A stretch of 64,000 nt of DNA from Duodenibacillus sp. (GCA_017628205.1 JAGBZO010000045.1:151883-215882); one strand, 5' to 3'; positions 8,560 to 18,667 are shown, numbered from the stretch's first letter. A program made the numbers and translations. Notes: generated from the letters alone by a model not told the origin.

Positions 8560-9426
8560 ATGTTGCGTGCAACACGATGGGTTTGTCGGGATCGTTTTCT
8601 ATCCCTTGAAAAACCGCTGATCATGGGCATTGTCAATGCCACGCCTGACTCGTTTTCCGACGGAGGGCTGCATGTCGGCGCCCGGGGAGCCATCGAATGG
8701 GGCCTGCGGTTGATGGAGCAAGGGGCGGATATTTTGGACGTGGGTGGCGAGTCCACTCGTCCAGGCGCGCCGGAGGTGAGTCTCGACGAGGAGCTTGACC
8801 GAGTGATTCCCGTCGTCGAATCGCTCGTACGTGCGGGAGCCGTCGTATCGGTTGACACGAGCAAATCGCAGGTGATGCGCGAGGCATTGAAGGTCGGCGT
8901 CCATATTCTCAACGACGTTCGCTCGTTTACGTTGCCCGGGGCGCAAGAAGTGGCCGTCAACAGCGATGCCGGTTTGGTTCTGATGCACATGCAGGGGACG
9001 CCCGCGACGATGCAGCGTTGCGTGAGCTATGAAAATGACGATGTGACGGCCAGTGCCATCCGTTTTTTGCAAGAGCGTGATGATGCGTTGACGGCGGCCG
9101 GGGTAAATCCGAGTCGTATTTGTTGGGATTGCGGTTTCGGATTTGGAAAAACCGTGGAACAGAACTTCGAATTGCTGGCTCAGACGGAACGCTTTGTGCA
9201 ATGCGGTCGTCCTTATTTGATGGGCTTGTCGCGTAAAAGCAGTATCGGAGCGGTGACGGGAGTCAAGGAGCCGCAAGATCGCGTCGTCGGCTCTGTCGTA
9301 GGGGCGCTTTTGGCTGCTCAACGCGGCGCGCAAGTGTTGCGTGTTCATGACGTTGCCCGAACTAAAGAAGGCTTGGCTGTTTGGCACGCTACGCAAAAGG
9401 CGGGGCTTACCCCTAAAATAAAATGA
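8560..9426 (+). CDS. folP: Dihydropteroate synthase
   Basis: FolP joins 6-hydroxymethyl-dihydropterin pyrophosphate with p-aminobenzoate in folate synthesis and is the sulfonamide target. The 288-residue TIM-barrel protein has both family signatures. The first is IMGIVNATPDSFSDGG near residues 26-41. The second is the ILDVGGESTRPGA loop near residue 64. SVDTSKSQV and the C-terminal RVHDVARTKEGL segment complete the set. A GAGGT ribosome site precedes the ATG. The order ftsH-folP-glmM is conserved in proteobacteria. Confidence 0.95.
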   Translation: MLRATRWVCRDRFLSLEKPLIMGIVNATPDSFSDGGLHVGARGAIEWGLRLMEQGADILDVGGESTRPGAPEVSLDEELDRVIPVVESLVRAGAVVSVDTSKSQVMREALKVGVHILNDVRSFTLPGAQEVAVNSDAGLVLMHMQGTPATMQRCVSYENDDVTASAIRFLQERDDALTAAGVNPSRICWDCGFGFGKTVEQNFELLAQTERFVQCGRPYLMGLSRKSSIGAVTGVKEPQDRVVGSVVGALLAAQRGAQVLRVHDVARTKEGLAVWHATQKAGLTPKIK

Positions 9427-9456
9427 TTAACGACAACCTCATAGGGTAGGTATCAG

Positions 9457-10794
9457 ATGGCTCGACGTTATTTTGGAACGGACGGTATGCGCGGCGAAGT
9501 CGGCTCCGCTCCGATCACTCCCGAATTTGTAATGTTGCTCGGTCAGGCGGCCGGTCGCGTTTTGCGCAAAGGTCAACGTTGTGGCCGTGTGACCGTTTTG
9601 ATTGGCAAGGACACGCGTATTTCCGGTTACATGTTGGAGGCTGCATTGGAGGCCGGTTTCGCCGCTTCTGGTGTGGACGTTGTTTTGTGTGGTCCGATTC
9701 CCACGCCGGCCGTCGCGTATCTGACGCGCGCCTTGCGTTTGGACGCCGGCGTCGTCATCAGCGCAAGCCACAATCCCTACCATGACAACGGCATCAAGTT
9801 CTTCTCCGCGCAAGGCACCAAGTTGCCCGACTCGTTTGAAGAAGAAATCGAAGCCGAAATGGACAAAGGGTTTGACTGCGTGCCGAGCGATCATTTGGGA
9901 CGCGTACGTCGTCTTGATGATGCGCTGGGCCGTTATGTCGAATTCTGCAAGAGTTCCTTCCCCTTCGGTCTTGACCTCAAGGGCATGCATTTGTATTTGG
10001 ACTGTGCTCACGGTGCAGCCTACCATGTGGCCCCGGCAGTGTTTCACGAACTCGGTGCTGAAGTCCGCGTGGCGGGTAACGAGCCCAACGGCTTCAACAT
10101 CAATCGGGGCGTCGGTGCGACGCATACCGAAGACTTGGCCGAACGAACCAAGTTGGCAGGGTGTGATCTCGGGTTGGCTTTTGACGGCGATGCCGATCGC
10201 TTGATCATGGCTGACAATCGGGGGCATGTCTACAACGGGGACGAATTGCTGTATGTCATGGCTTCCGATCGAGCACGACACGGTGACATCGGCGGCGTCG
10301 TCGGTACGCTGATGACGAATTACGCCTTGGAAAAGCGTTTTAAGGAAATGAACGTGGATTTCGTTCGTGCCAAAGTCGGCGACCGCTACGTGATGGAAGA
10401 GTTGCGTCGTCGCGGCTGGTTGTACGGCGGCGAATCGTCCGGGCATTTGATTGCCTTGGATCGTCAAAGTACCGGTGACGGCATTGTCAGCGCTTTGCAG
10501 GTGTTGGCAGCCATCCGATCGCAAGGCAAGACGTTGGCCGAACTAACGGCCGATCTTCAGTTGATGCCCCAGGTGTTGGTCAACAAGCGGATCCCCAAAG
10601 GATACGATTGGAAGGGGGACGAGGCCTTCATGCAGGCCGTTGCGGCAGCCGAAAAGGACGTCGAAGGGCGCGGCCGCGTGTTGATTCGTCCTTCGGGTAC
10701 GGAGCCGCTGTTGCGCATTATGGTCGAAGCGGACGATTCGAGTCTGGCCTCCATGTTGGCTCATCGTCTGGCCGGCGCCTTGTCCGTTGATTGA
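9457..10794 (+). CDS. glmM: Phosphoglucosamine mutase
   Basis: GlmM interconverts glucosamine-6-phosphate and glucosamine-1-phosphate, feeding UDP-N-acetylglucosamine for peptidoglycan and LPS. The 445-residue protein has the four alpha-D-phosphohexomutase elements. The active-site serine is Ser104 in SASHNP. The metal loop is DGDADR at 243-248, the sugar-binding loop is GGESSGH, and the phosphate-binding loop is [10 protein letters not shown] near the C-terminus. It lies 30 bp after folP without a terminator, so the two genes are likely co-transcribed. Confidence 0.96.
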   Translation: MARRYFGTDGMRGEVGSAPITPEFVMLLGQAAGRVLRKGQRCGRVTVLIGKDTRISGYMLEAALEAGFAASGVDVVLCGPIPTPAVAYLTRALRLDAGVVISASHNPYHDNGIKFFSAQGTKLPDSFEEEIEAEMDKGFDCVPSDHLGRVRRLDDALGRYVEFCKSSFPFGLDLKGMHLYLDCAHGAAYHVAPAVFHELGAEVRVAGNEPNGFNINRGVGATHTEDLAERTKLAGCDLGLAFDGDADRLIMADNRGHVYNGDELLYVMASDRARHGDIGGVVGTLMTNYALEKRFKEMNVDFVRAKVGDRYVMEELRRRGWLYGGESSGHLIALDRQSTGDGIVSALQVLAAIRSQGKTLAELTADLQLMPQVLVNKRIPKGYDWKGDEAFMQAVAAAEKDVEGRGRVLIRPSGTEPLLRIMVEADDSSLASMLAHRLAGALSVD

Positions 10795-10821
10795 TAGAGA
10801 CTGTTCCTTTTTGTGATTTAG

Positions 10822-10853
10822 GCCCCTGGATTCATAAGAATTCAGGGGCTTTG
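10822..10853 (+). terminator. Probable terminator after glmM
   Basis: GCCCCTGGA (10822-10830) pairs with TTCAGGGGC (10841-10849), followed by only a few T. The stem is strong but the T-run is weak, so termination may be incomplete. Confidence 0.6.
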
Positions 10854-10930
10854 TCGTACGAAAGATTAAAAAAGCGTAAAATATTTTCCTTTGATGCGAG
10901 GGAGTCGCCCGATTCCCGTCGATTGTGTGT

Positions 10931-10947
10931 GCGACCGTTTCGGTCGC
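10931..10947 (+). promoter_or_regulatory. Hairpin in the alaS 5' leader
   Basis: A perfect stem GCGACCG (10931-10937) / CGGTCGC (10941-10947) with a TTT loop sits 21 bases before the alaS ATG. No T-run follows. It could affect translation or be a protein-binding site. E. coli AlaRS represses its own gene by binding a promoter palindrome, but that palindrome is not this sequence. Confidence 0.35.
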
Positions 10948-10968
10948 GTTAGCGAATACAAACAGTTT

Positions 10969-13611
10969 ATGAAACCCAGTACTTACATGACGGCCGCCGA
11001 AATTCGCGCCGCTTACTTAAAGTTCTTCGAAAGCAAGGGCCACGCGATTGTGAAGTCGAGCCCCGTTGTTCCGCAGGACGATCCGACGTTGTTGTTCACC
11101 AATGCCGGTATGAACCAGTTCAAGGACAATTTCCTCGGTTTGGACAAGTCTCTCGATCGTGCCGCGACCGCTCAGAAGTGCATTCGTGCTGGGGGCAAGC
11201 ACAACGACTTGGATAACGTCGGTTACACGGCTCGCCACCACACTTTCTTCGAAATGTTGGGCAACTTCAGTTTCGGCGACTATTTCAAGCGCGAAGCCAT
11301 TGCATTTGCTTGGGAATTGTTGACGACGGTTTACCATTTGCCGCCCGAACAACTTTGGGTTACGGTCTACGAAGAAGACGACGAAGCGTACGAAATTTGG
11401 AATAAGGAAATCGGCGTTCCCGTCGAGCGCATCGTTCGTATCGGCGACAACAAGGGCGCTCGCTACATGTCCGACAATTTCTGGATGATGGGCGATACCG
11501 GTCCGTGCGGTCCCTGTTCCGAAATTTTCTACGACCGCGGTCCTTCCGTTCAGGGCGGCCCTCCCGGAAGCCCGGACGAAGACGGCGACCGTTACATGGA
11601 AATTTGGAACTTGGTGTTTACGCAGTTCAACCGTGATGCCAGCGGCAAGATGAATCGTCTGCCTCGTCCGAACATCGACACTGGCATGGGTTTGGAACGC
11701 TTGGCCAGTGTTTTGCAAGGCGTCGCCACGAACTATGACATCGACCTCTTCCAAAACCTCATGAAGGCAGCCCGCGAAGCCGTTCAGGCTGTCGGCGGCG
11801 GTGATATCGATCCGCAGTCGCCCTCCTTGAAGGTGATCGCCGACCACATTCGCTCCTGCAGCTTTGCCATCGCCGACGGCGTCGTACCGGGCAATGAAGG
11901 CCGTGCATACGTCCTGCGCCGCATCTGCCGTCGCGCCATTCGTCACGGCTACAAGCTGGGTGCTCGCGGCACGTTCTTCTACAAGTTGGTCGATACGTTG
12001 GCCTGTGAAATGGGCGACATTTATCCCGAACTCAAGAATCCCCGCATCGCCGAAGTATTGAAGGCGGAGGAAGAACGCTTCTTGCTGACCTTGAGCAACG
12101 GTATGGAAATTTTGGATGCCGCCATTGCCGAAACCACGAATGGCGTGTTGGACGGCAACTTGGCATTCAAGTTGCACGACACGTACGGTTTCCCCGTCGA
12201 CTTGACCGGCGATGTTTGCCGTGAACGCAATCTCGTCGTTGACACCGAAGGTTTCGACGCCGCCATGGAAGAGCAGCGCAACAAGGCTCGCGCCGCCGGC
12301 AAGTTCAAAATCGCCGCGGGGTTGGTCTACAACGGTGACAACAATGAATTCGTCGGCTACGATCGTTTGTCCTGTGAAGGCGCACGCGTGCTCGGTCTTT
12401 TCAAGGACGGTACGGCTGTCGACGAAGTGACGGCGGGCGACGACATCGTCGTGGTACTGGACAAGACGCCGTTCTATGCCGAAATGGGCGGTCAGGTCGG
12501 CGACTGCGGTCGCATGGAAAACGCCACCACGATGTTGACGGTGTCCGATACGTTTAAGATCAAGGCCAGCGTGTTCGGTCATGCCGCACACGTAGCCGAG
12601 GGTACGCTCAAGGTGGGCGACGCCCTCAATGCCTTCGTCGACGAACAGGTTCGTATGGCCACCGAACGCAATCACTCCGTAACGCACATCATGCACAAGG
12701 CCTTGCGTGAAGTGCTCGGCGCACACGTTTCCCAGAAAGGAAGCCTCGTCAATGCGGACGTGACTCGCTTTGACTTCACGCACGACAAGCCTATGACGGC
12801 TGAGGAAATTCGCGCCGTGGAAGATATCGTGAATGCCGAAATCTTGGCCAATACGGCAACCGAATGCCGCGAAATGAGCGTGGAAGACGCCAAGAAGTCC
12901 GGCGCGACCATGCTCTTTGGCGAAAAGTACGGTGAAGAAGTTCGCGTACTCAACATCGGTACGTCTTGCGAATTGTGCGGCGGGACGCACGTTGAACGCA
13001 CGGGCGACATCGGCTCGTTCAAGATTCTCGGTGAAGCGGGCATCAGCGCCGGCGTTCGTCGTCTTGAGGCCGTGACCGGTGAAAACGCCGTACGTTTGAT
13101 GCAACACCAAGCTGCTTTGTTGGTTGAAGCTGCCGCCCGCTTCAAGACGCCGGCCGAGGAATTACCGGGCAAGATCGATCACTTGTTGGGACAGGTTCGC
13201 GATCTCGAAAAGGCTTTGGCCGAAGCCAAGAGCAAGCTCGCCGCTCAGCAGGGCGCCGATCTGCTCAACCAGGCTCAGGATGTCAACGGCGTGAAGGTTC
13301 TCGTCGCCACGATCGAAGGCATGGACGCTAAGGTTCTCCGCGAAACGATGGACCGTTTGAAGGACAAGTTCGGTACGGCCGTCATCGTGTTGGCCGTGAC
13401 GGGCGGTGCCAAGATCCAGTTGTGTGCGGGCGTCACCAAGGATCTGATTGGTCGCGTTAAGGCCGGTGAATTGGTCAACGTCGTCGCCTCTCAGGCCGGC
13501 GGCAAGGGTGGCGGCAAGCCCGATATGGCTATGGCTGGCGCCAGTGACGCCGCCGCTTTGCCCGCCGCTATGGAATCGGCCAAGGCTTGGATCGCAGAGA
13601 AGTTGGCATGA
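10969..13611 (+). CDS. alaS: Alanine--tRNA ligase
   Basis: AlaRS charges tRNA-Ala and edits mischarged Ser or Gly. The protein is 880 residues from the ATG at 10969. The class II aminoacylation core begins with the FFESKGH segment near residue 20 and includes [17 protein letters not shown]. The editing domain has HSVTHIMH, with the zinc ligands completed by [11 protein letters not shown]-terminal C-Ala region is rich in Ala and Lys. A longer frame from TTG 10891 exists, but its first 26 residues run through a leader hairpin and have no counterpart in known AlaRS. No clear ribosome site marks the chosen ATG, and ATG 10987 is the alternative. The stop overlaps the tusA start. Confidence 0.94.
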   Translation: MKPSTYMTAAEIRAAYLKFFESKGHAIVKSSPVVPQDDPTLLFTNAGMNQFKDNFLGLDKSLDRAATAQKCIRAGGKHNDLDNVGYTARHHTFFEMLGNFSFGDYFKREAIAFAWELLTTVYHLPPEQLWVTVYEEDDEAYEIWNKEIGVPVERIVRIGDNKGARYMSDNFWMMGDTGPCGPCSEIFYDRGPSVQGGPPGSPDEDGDRYMEIWNLVFTQFNRDASGKMNRLPRPNIDTGMGLERLASVLQGVATNYDIDLFQNLMKAAREAVQAVGGGDIDPQSPSLKVIADHIRSCSFAIADGVVPGNEGRAYVLRRICRRAIRHGYKLGARGTFFYKLVDTLACEMGDIYPELKNPRIAEVLKAEEERFLLTLSNGMEILDAAIAETTNGVLDGNLAFKLHDTYGFPVDLTGDVCRERNLVVDTEGFDAAMEEQRNKARAAGKFKIAAGLVYNGDNNEFVGYDRLSCEGARVLGLFKDGTAVDEVTAGDDIVVVLDKTPFYAEMGGQVGDCGRMENATTMLTVSDTFKIKASVFGHAAHVAEGTLKVGDALNAFVDEQVRMATERNHSVTHIMHKALREVLGAHVSQKGSLVNADVTRFDFTHDKPMTAEEIRAVEDIVNAEILANTATECREMSVEDAKKSGATMLFGEKYGEEVRVLNIGTSCELCGGTHVERTGDIGSFKILGEAGISAGVRRLEAVTGENAVRLMQHQAALLVEAAARFKTPAEELPGKIDHLLGQVRDLEKALAEAKSKLAAQQGADLLNQAQDVNGVKVLVATIEGMDAKVLRETMDRLKDKFGTAVIVLAVTGGAKIQLCAGVTKDLIGRVKAGELVNVVASQAGGKGGGKPDMAMAGASDAAALPAAMESAKAWIAEKLA

Positions 13612-13847
13612 GTCAGAACACGTTAGATTTGCGCGGATTGTGTTGTCCGATGCCGGTGCTCAGAACCAAGAAGGTACTGGCAAAAATGCAGCCTGAAGAA
13701 GTTCTGGTTGTCAAGACGGACGACCCGCACGCCGTTGCGGACATCGCTTTGTTCATTGAGCAAAGCGGGCATGTTCTGAAGTCGCAGCAGGCTGATCCGA
13801 CGACGGACGGCGTGACGGTCCATACGATCGAGCGACGCAAAGAGTAA
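13608..13847 (+). CDS. tusA: TusA-family sulfurtransferase
   Basis: This is a 79-residue SirA/TusA-like protein. The family core [13 protein letters not shown] begins at residue 10, with the sulfur-carrying cysteine at position 13 before Pro. TusA proteins relay persulfide sulfur from cysteine desulfurase (IscS, encoded at 32.4 kb here) to tRNA thiolation, molybdenum cofactor or other pathways. The start codon overlaps the alaS stop (ATGA), indicating translational coupling to a tRNA synthetase. Whether it feeds tRNA thiolation here is inferred. Confidence 0.88.
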   Translation: MSQNTLDLRGLCCPMPVLRTKKVLAKMQPEEVLVVKTDDPHAVADIALFIEQSGHVLKSQQADPTTDGVTVHTIERRKE

Positions 13848-13863
13848 ACTCAAGCGATAAGAG

Positions 13864-13897
13864 AAACGCGATTGCTACATGGCAATCGCGTTTTTTC
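13864..13897 (+). terminator. Intrinsic terminator after alaS-tusA
   Basis: AAACGCGATTGC (13864-13875) pairs with GCAATCGCGTTT (13882-13893), followed by further T. It faces the tmRNA terminator coming from the other side. Confidence 0.92.
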
Positions 13898-13902
13898 TTG
13901 TA

Positions 13903-13945
13903 GAACAAAAAGAAAAATCCCAAGCTTCATGGGAAGCTTGGGATT
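13903..13945 (-). terminator. Intrinsic terminator of the tmRNA gene
   Basis: Arms 13916-13928 and 13933-13945 (ATCCCAAGCTTC core) form a 13-bp stem. On the minus strand it is followed by TTTTTCTTTTTG, directly after the CCA end of tmRNA. Confidence 0.92.
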
Positions 13946-13951
13946 GGAATT

Positions 13952-14316
13952 TGGTGGAGGTGGCGGGAATTGAACCCGCGTCCGAAATGATTTTTTCGTC
14001 GGATCTACATGTTTAGTTCAAGTATTTTGAGTTCTTATTGACGATCCTGCTCTTGAACAAGCCTATCGGCAACCAGTCGCTTGATTTCGGAAAGGCCGTC
14101 ACGACTCCGACCCTTCCTAGACTCTGTAAATGACGATGCCGTCGGTATTACCCGACCTGAACCAGAGACAATTCAGTGCATCGCTCGCGGCCCTTAGGCG
14201 GCGAGAGCGTAACGCTCGTTGTTGGCGTTTATTTGTGTCTAGCTGTTTTACGAGGTGACTAGACCTCGACATGCACCGTACGACGTCCTACACCCCGTCG
14301 AAACCGGAACACCCCC
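13952..14316 (-). ncRNA. ssrA: Transfer-messenger RNA (tmRNA)
   Basis: This 365-nt one-piece tmRNA rescues stalled ribosomes with SmpB. The 5' end GGGGGUG pairs with CACCUCC before the encoded 3' ACCA, making the alanine-type acceptor stem with a G3-U pair. The T-arm GTTCAATTC is visible near the 3' end. The tag frame runs from 14226 down to the TAA at 14194-14196 and reads ANNERYALAA. It ends in the LAA signal recognised by ClpXP and FtsH. The gene is transcribed toward alaS-tusA and ends at a strong terminator. Confidence 0.97.
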
Positions 14317-14389
14317 GTAGGTGAACAACGAATGATATACGAACCCAAGCAATAGAGCAAAGCTAAAGGCGGGGATCAAAAGCAAACAG

Positions 14390-14438
14390 GCACCAAAATG
14401 GAGCGAAAAACCGCAGTAAGAATGCCCTAAGATAGTGC
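14390..14438 (+). promoter_or_regulatory. Two NtrC-like enhancer sites upstream of glnA
   Basis: GCACCAAAATGGAGC (14390-14404) and GCCCTAAGATAGTGC (14424-14438) each match the NtrC dyad GCACY-N5-RGTGC with one mismatch. Their centres are 34 bp apart, about three helical turns. They lie about 96 and 130 bp before the start site expected from the sigma-54 promoter. This closely resembles the paired enhancer of E. coli glnA. Confidence 0.7.
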
Positions 14439-14500
14439 GGCATGCATTACAATTGAATGATTGTGTGCGTGAGAAGCTTGATTTTAAAGCGTCTTCAAAC

Positions 14501-14517
14501 TGGCACGAATATTGCTT
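14501..14517 (+). promoter_or_regulatory. Sigma-54 promoter of glnA
   Basis: TGGCAC-N5-TTGCTT (14501-14517) fits the -24/-12 consensus, with the GG and GC dinucleotides at the required spacing. The predicted start is near 14527, about 60 bp before the glnA ATG. Confidence 0.88.
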
Positions 14518-14586
14518 ATAGCAGGCTAGCAATGATTTGTGCCGATCGGCACTGACTATATCTCTACGGATTCTAGGAGAAAGATT

Positions 14587-15999
14587 ATGACGTCGCCCGC
14601 TGACGTACTGCAAATGATCAAAGACAACGATGTCAAGTTCGTTGATTATCGTTTTACGGACACGCACGGCAAAGAGCACCATTTGTCGGTTCCCGCTCGT
14701 GCCGTGACCGAAGACACGTTCGAGGACGGCCAGGCGTTTGACGGTTCCTCGATTGCAGGTTGGCGCGGTATCGAAGCGTCCGACATGATTTTGGTTCCCG
14801 ATCCCGAAACGGCACGCATGGATCCTTTCCGTGAACAGAATACGTTGATTCTGACTTGCGACGTTCAGGAACCGGATACCGGCAAGGGCTATGCCCGCGA
14901 CCCGCGTTCGTTGGCTCGTCGTGCCGAAGCCTATCTGAAGTCGACCGGTATCGGCGATCAGGCTTTCTTCGGTCCCGAACCGGAATTCTTTATTTTCGAC
15001 GGCATTACGTGGGGTACGGATCCCGACCACACGTTCTACAAGATTTTGTCCGAAGAAGCCCCTTGGTCCAGCAAGATCGAATATGAAGGCGGCAATCTCG
15101 GTCATCGTCCGCGTTTTAAGGGTGGCTATTTCCCCGTGCCTCCCGTTGACAGCTTTACGGAAATCCGTGCCGAAATGTGCACGTTGCTCGAACAGCAGGG
15201 CGTTCCCGTTGAAGTGCATCATCATGAAAACGGTGCGGCCGGTCAGTGCGAAATCGGTACGAAGTTCTCGACGTTGGTCGAGCGTTGCGACTGGAACCAG
15301 ATCATGAAGTACACGATCTGGAATGTTGCGGCCGCCTATGGCAAGACCGCCACGTTCATGCCCAAGCCCATGACCGGCGACGCCGGTTCTGGCATGCACG
15401 TTCACCAGTCCATCTGGAAGGACGGTCAGAACGTCTTTGCGGGTAACGGCTATGCCGGCTTGTCCGATATCGCCATGTACTACATCGGCGGCATCATCAA
15501 GCACGCTCGCGCGCTCAACGCTTTTACCAACCCGACGACCAACTCCTACAAGCGTCTTGTCCCCGGGTTCGAAGCTCCGGTCAAGTTGGCCTATTCCGCC
15601 AAGAATCGTTCCGCGTCGTTGCGTATTCCGCACGTCCACAGCCCCAAGGCTCGTCGTGTTGAGGTTCGCTTCCCCGATCCCATGGCCAACCCGTATTTGG
15701 CTTTCTCCGCCATGCTGATGGCCGGGTTGGACGGCATTCAGAACAAGATTCATCCGGGTGAACCCGCCGACAAGAACTTGTACGATTTGCCGCCTGAAGA
15801 AAACGCCAAGATCCCGACCGTTTGCGCCGATTTGAGCGAAGCTCTGGACGCTTTGGAACAGGATCGCGAATTCTTGACGCGCGGCGGTGTTTTCACCGAC
15901 GACTTGATCGACGCCTACATCGATATCAAGCGCAAGGAAGTGGCTCGTTATCGTGCAGCCGTTCAGCCGATCGAATACGACATGTACTTCGCACGCTAA
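14587..15999 (+). CDS. glnA: Glutamine synthetase, type I
   Basis: GlnA makes glutamine from glutamate, ammonia and ATP, and is the main point of ammonia assimilation. The 470-residue protein has the GS signature [13 protein letters not shown] near the N-terminus, the ATP-binding GSGMHVHQS loop and [18 protein letters not shown] places the adenylylation tyrosine at Tyr399, so activity is expected to be controlled by GlnE. The ATG at 14587 follows an AGGAGAAAG ribosome site, while upstream in-frame starts run into the promoter. Transcription should depend on sigma-54 and NtrC, whose genes follow. Confidence 0.97.
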   Translation: MTSPADVLQMIKDNDVKFVDYRFTDTHGKEHHLSVPARAVTEDTFEDGQAFDGSSIAGWRGIEASDMILVPDPETARMDPFREQNTLILTCDVQEPDTGKGYARDPRSLARRAEAYLKSTGIGDQAFFGPEPEFFIFDGITWGTDPDHTFYKILSEEAPWSSKIEYEGGNLGHRPRFKGGYFPVPPVDSFTEIRAEMCTLLEQQGVPVEVHHHENGAAGQCEIGTKFSTLVERCDWNQIMKYTIWNVAAAYGKTATFMPKPMTGDAGSGMHVHQSIWKDGQNVFAGNGYAGLSDIAMYYIGGIIKHARALNAFTNPTTNSYKRLVPGFEAPVKLAYSAKNRSASLRIPHVHSPKARRVEVRFPDPMANPYLAFSAMLMAGLDGIQNKIHPGEPADKNLYDLPPEENAKIPTVCADLSEALDALEQDREFLTRGGVFTDDLIDAYIDIKRKEVARYRAAVQPIEYDMYFAR

Positions 16000-16055
16000 T
16001 CGGCAGCAGTTCGGCCGTAAGATCCCGTCGGATCGTGCGGCCTCCAGCACATTAA

Positions 16056-16094
16056 AGAGCGCTTCGAGGCAATGGATCGAGCGCTCTTTTTTTT
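16056..16094 (+). terminator. Intrinsic terminator between glnA and ntrB
   Basis: AGAGCGCT(T)CGA (16056-16066) pairs with TCGAGCGCTCT (16076-16086), followed by eight T. ntrB starts 12 bases later, so ntrBC are probably expressed at a lower level by read-through, as in enterobacterial glnALG. Confidence 0.88.
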
Positions 16095-16106
16095 ATATGA
16101 GTTGAG

Positions 16107-17195
16107 ATGTCCGTGATTGAGTCCCAACCGTTTGATTCTTTTGCCGGCCAGGTCTTGGACAAATTGGCCACGAGCGTGATCGTCTGTGATGATGCCGCGC
16201 GCGTGGTCTGGTGCAATGCGGCAGCCGAAGTGCTTTTGGGGTGTTCGCGCGCCCATTTGAAACGAGTGAATTTGGGAATGCTGTTGCCTCAGGTCAAGCA
16301 ATGGCTCGGGCAACTGGTCGGAACGCAAGGCAAATACATTCCGTACAACGCAGTGACGCAATTATGTCGTCCGCCCAACGCCCCCGTACCCGTCCACATT
16401 ACGATTTCAAGCATGAGCGGCGTGCGTGATTTGTTCATGATTGAAGTGATCGAGCTGGACCAGGCGTTTGAGATCGTGCGTCAGGAGCAGGAAGAAGGCA
16501 CGACGGACATGACCAAGGTACTTTTGCGTAATTTGGCTCATGAAATCAAAAATCCGTTGGGCGGCATTCGCGGCGCGGCGCAACTGCTGGAGTTGGAATT
16601 GGCGGCCGGCGAACAGAAGGAATATACGGACGTCATCATCAACGAAGCCGATCGTTTGCAGTCCTTGGTCGATCGTCTGCTGGTTCCTTACCGGCACCAA
16701 CTCAATACGCAGAAGGTCAATATCCACGAAGTACTCGAGAGAGTCAGGGCCGTTGTCGGTGCCGAGTTCGGCCCGAAGTTGCGCATCGATCGTGATTACG
16801 ACGTCTCAGTACCCGAAATTATCGGTGACTTCGAACAGCTTGTTCAGGTCTTTTTGAATATTCTGCGCAATGCCGCACAGGCGTTGCAAGAGCAAATACA
16901 CGATGCGACGGCTCGGATCGTTTTGCGAACGCGCGTAACGCGACAGGTCACGATTCGTCGTCAACGCCATCGTCTCGCATTGTCCGTTCATGTCATTGAC
17001 AACGGTCCCGGGATTGATGAGGCGATCAAGGAAAAGATTTTTTATCCCTTGGTGACCGGACGGGCCGAAGGAACCGGCCTCGGGTTGGCGTTGGTTCAAC
17101 ACTACGTCGAACAGCACGGTGGTTTGGTGGAAGTGAACAGTATTCCCGGATGCACGGATTTCAGTCTCGTGTTTCCCTTTGAACAGAAGGTGTAA
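16107..17195 (+). CDS. glnL: Nitrogen regulation sensor histidine kinase NtrB
   Basis: This cytosolic kinase/phosphatase responds to PII and controls NtrC phosphorylation. The 362-residue protein has an N-terminal PAS domain (about residues 15-125) and no membrane segment. The HisKA box is LAHEIKNPLGGIRGAAQLL, with the phospho-acceptor His145. The HATPase has its N box near LNILRNAAQAL, the G1 box DNGPGID and the G2 box GTGLGLALV. It begins 12 bp after the glnA terminator and ends 2 bp before ntrC, so it shares a transcript with ntrC. Confidence 0.94.
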   Translation: MSVIESQPFDSFAGQVLDKLATSVIVCDDAARVVWCNAAAEVLLGCSRAHLKRVNLGMLLPQVKQWLGQLVGTQGKYIPYNAVTQLCRPPNAPVPVHITISSMSGVRDLFMIEVIELDQAFEIVRQEQEEGTTDMTKVLLRNLAHEIKNPLGGIRGAAQLLELELAAGEQKEYTDVIINEADRLQSLVDRLLVPYRHQLNTQKVNIHEVLERVRAVVGAEFGPKLRIDRDYDVSVPEIIGDFEQLVQVFLNILRNAAQALQEQIHDATARIVLRTRVTRQVTIRRQRHRLALSVHVIDNGPGIDEAIKEKIFYPLVTGRAEGTGLGLALVQHYVEQHGGLVEVNSIPGCTDFSLVFPFEQKV

Positions 17196-17197
17196 AG

Positions 17198-18619
17198 ATG
17201 CAAGCAATTTGGGTTGTGGACGATGATCGTTCCATCCGATGGGTGTTGGAAAAAGCGTTGACTCGAGCGCAAATGCCGGTACGTCTGTTTGAAAAGGCCG
17301 AGGACGTCGTGACGGCATTGCGTTTTGAGGAGCCTTCCGTCGTTTTGAGCGACATTCGCATGCCCGACATGAGCGGCGTGGAGTTGTTGGCGAAAATCAA
17401 AGAGCGCAATCCACAAATTCCCGTCATTATCATGACCGCATTTAGCGACTTGGACAGTGCTGTGAGCGCATTTCAAAGTGGCGCTTACGAGTATTTGGCC
17501 AAGCCCTTTGACATCAACAACGTCATCGAGTTGTTGCGACGCGTTCGTGAAGAAAGGCAAGGAACGCAGTCGACGGATGGTGCCGAGTTGACCAGCACGC
17601 AAGACTCTCCCGACATGATCGGTCAATCGCGCGCCATGCAGGAAGTGTTTCGCGCCATCGGGCGTTTGTCACAAAGTCATGTCACCGTGTTGTTGACGGG
17701 GGAATCGGGCAGCGGCAAAGAAGTGGTGGCTCGAGCGTTGCATCGACACAGTTTGCGCGCCAAGGCGCCGTTCGTTGCGATCAATACGGCAGCAATTCCT
17801 CGCGAATTGCTCGAAAGCGAGTTGTTCGGGCATGAACGAGGCGCGTTTACAGGTGCCAACACCTTGCAATACGGTCGCTTCGAGCAGGCCAAGGGCGGAA
17901 CGTTGTTCCTCGATGAAATCGGAGATATGCCGATGGAGTTGCAGACACGTTTGCTGCGCGTATTGTCGGACGGGAGTTTTTATCGTGTCGGCGGTCGTCA
18001 GCTGATTCACGCCGACGTGCGCGTGATTGCCGCTACGAATCAAAATCTTGAAGAGCGTGTGAAAGAAGGCTTGTTCCGCGAAGATTTGTACCATCGTTTG
18101 AACGTGATTCGCTTGCGTTTGCCTCCCCTCAGAGAGCGCGTCGAGGACATCGAGGCCTTGTCCAATCATTTTTTAACGGCGGCTGCCAAAAGTTTGCGGA
18201 CCGAACGCAAACAGTTGTCTCTTGAAGCCCTCAATTGCATGCAAGCCTTTGCATTTCCTGGCAATGTCCGACAGCTTGAAAATGTGTGCAATTGGTTGAC
18301 CGTCATGGCGCCGTCCCAAATCATTCGAGCCAATGATTTGCCGCCGGAATTTCACGATCGCACGCCGGCGCCCGTGATGACGGCAATGTCGTGCGAGCCG
18401 TCGATGCAGTTGTGGACGGAGGGTTTGCGCGAGGAAGTGTTGCAGTCGCTCAAAGAGAATAAACCGCAAGTGATGACCGAAATGATGCGACGGTTCGAAT
18501 CCGTCGTTTACAAAGCGGCGCTTGAGGCGACCAACGGTAAAAAGATCGAGGCGGCGCAGAAATTGGGCGTGGGTCGAAACACCTTGACGCGAAAAATTCA
18601 AGAATTGGATTTGGCTTGA
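17198..18619 (+). CDS. glnG: Nitrogen regulation response regulator NtrC
   Basis: NtrC is a sigma-54 enhancer-binding activator. The 473-residue protein has a receiver domain with the phosphorylation site Asp52 (VVLSDIRMPDMSG) and a central AAA+ domain. That domain has Walker A GESGSGKE at 168-175, the sigma-54 contact loop GAFTGA at 215-220 and Walker B FLDEIGD. The C-terminal Fis-type helix-turn-helix contains AAQKLGVGRNTLTRKIQEL. All key residues are present. Expected targets include the two dyads before glnA in this window. rlmN-like and a membrane-protein gene follow in the same direction 48 bp later without a terminator. Confidence 0.95.
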   Translation: MQAIWVVDDDRSIRWVLEKALTRAQMPVRLFEKAEDVVTALRFEEPSVVLSDIRMPDMSGVELLAKIKERNPQIPVIIMTAFSDLDSAVSAFQSGAYEYLAKPFDINNVIELLRRVREERQGTQSTDGAELTSTQDSPDMIGQSRAMQEVFRAIGRLSQSHVTVLLTGESGSGKEVVARALHRHSLRAKAPFVAINTAAIPRELLESELFGHERGAFTGANTLQYGRFEQAKGGTLFLDEIGDMPMELQTRLLRVLSDGSFYRVGGRQLIHADVRVIAATNQNLEERVKEGLFREDLYHRLNVIRLRLPPLRERVEDIEALSNHFLTAAAKSLRTERKQLSLEALNCMQAFAFPGNVRQLENVCNWLTVMAPSQIIRANDLPPEFHDRTPAPVMTAMSCEPSMQLWTEGLREEVLQSLKENKPQVMTEMMRRFESVVYKAALEATNGKKIEAAQKLGVGRNTLTRKIQELDLA

Positions 18620-18667
18620 CGGTAAAATAAACATTTAATCGCTTAATTTGAGAGGAAACGCACACGC

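Noticed and set aside
6530-8575. A 681-codon minus-strand frame across ftsH
   Set aside because: Antisense shadow. No ribosome site, no recognisable domain, fully covered by ftsH.
11017-13110. A 697-codon open frame on the minus strand across alaS
   Set aside because: It is a shadow of the alaS codon pattern. The protein is rich in His, Val and Gln without any known motif, and alaS is certain on the plus strand.
14248-16050. A 600-codon minus-strand frame across glnA and tmRNA
   Set aside because: It overlaps an RNA gene and a certain coding gene and shows no domain.
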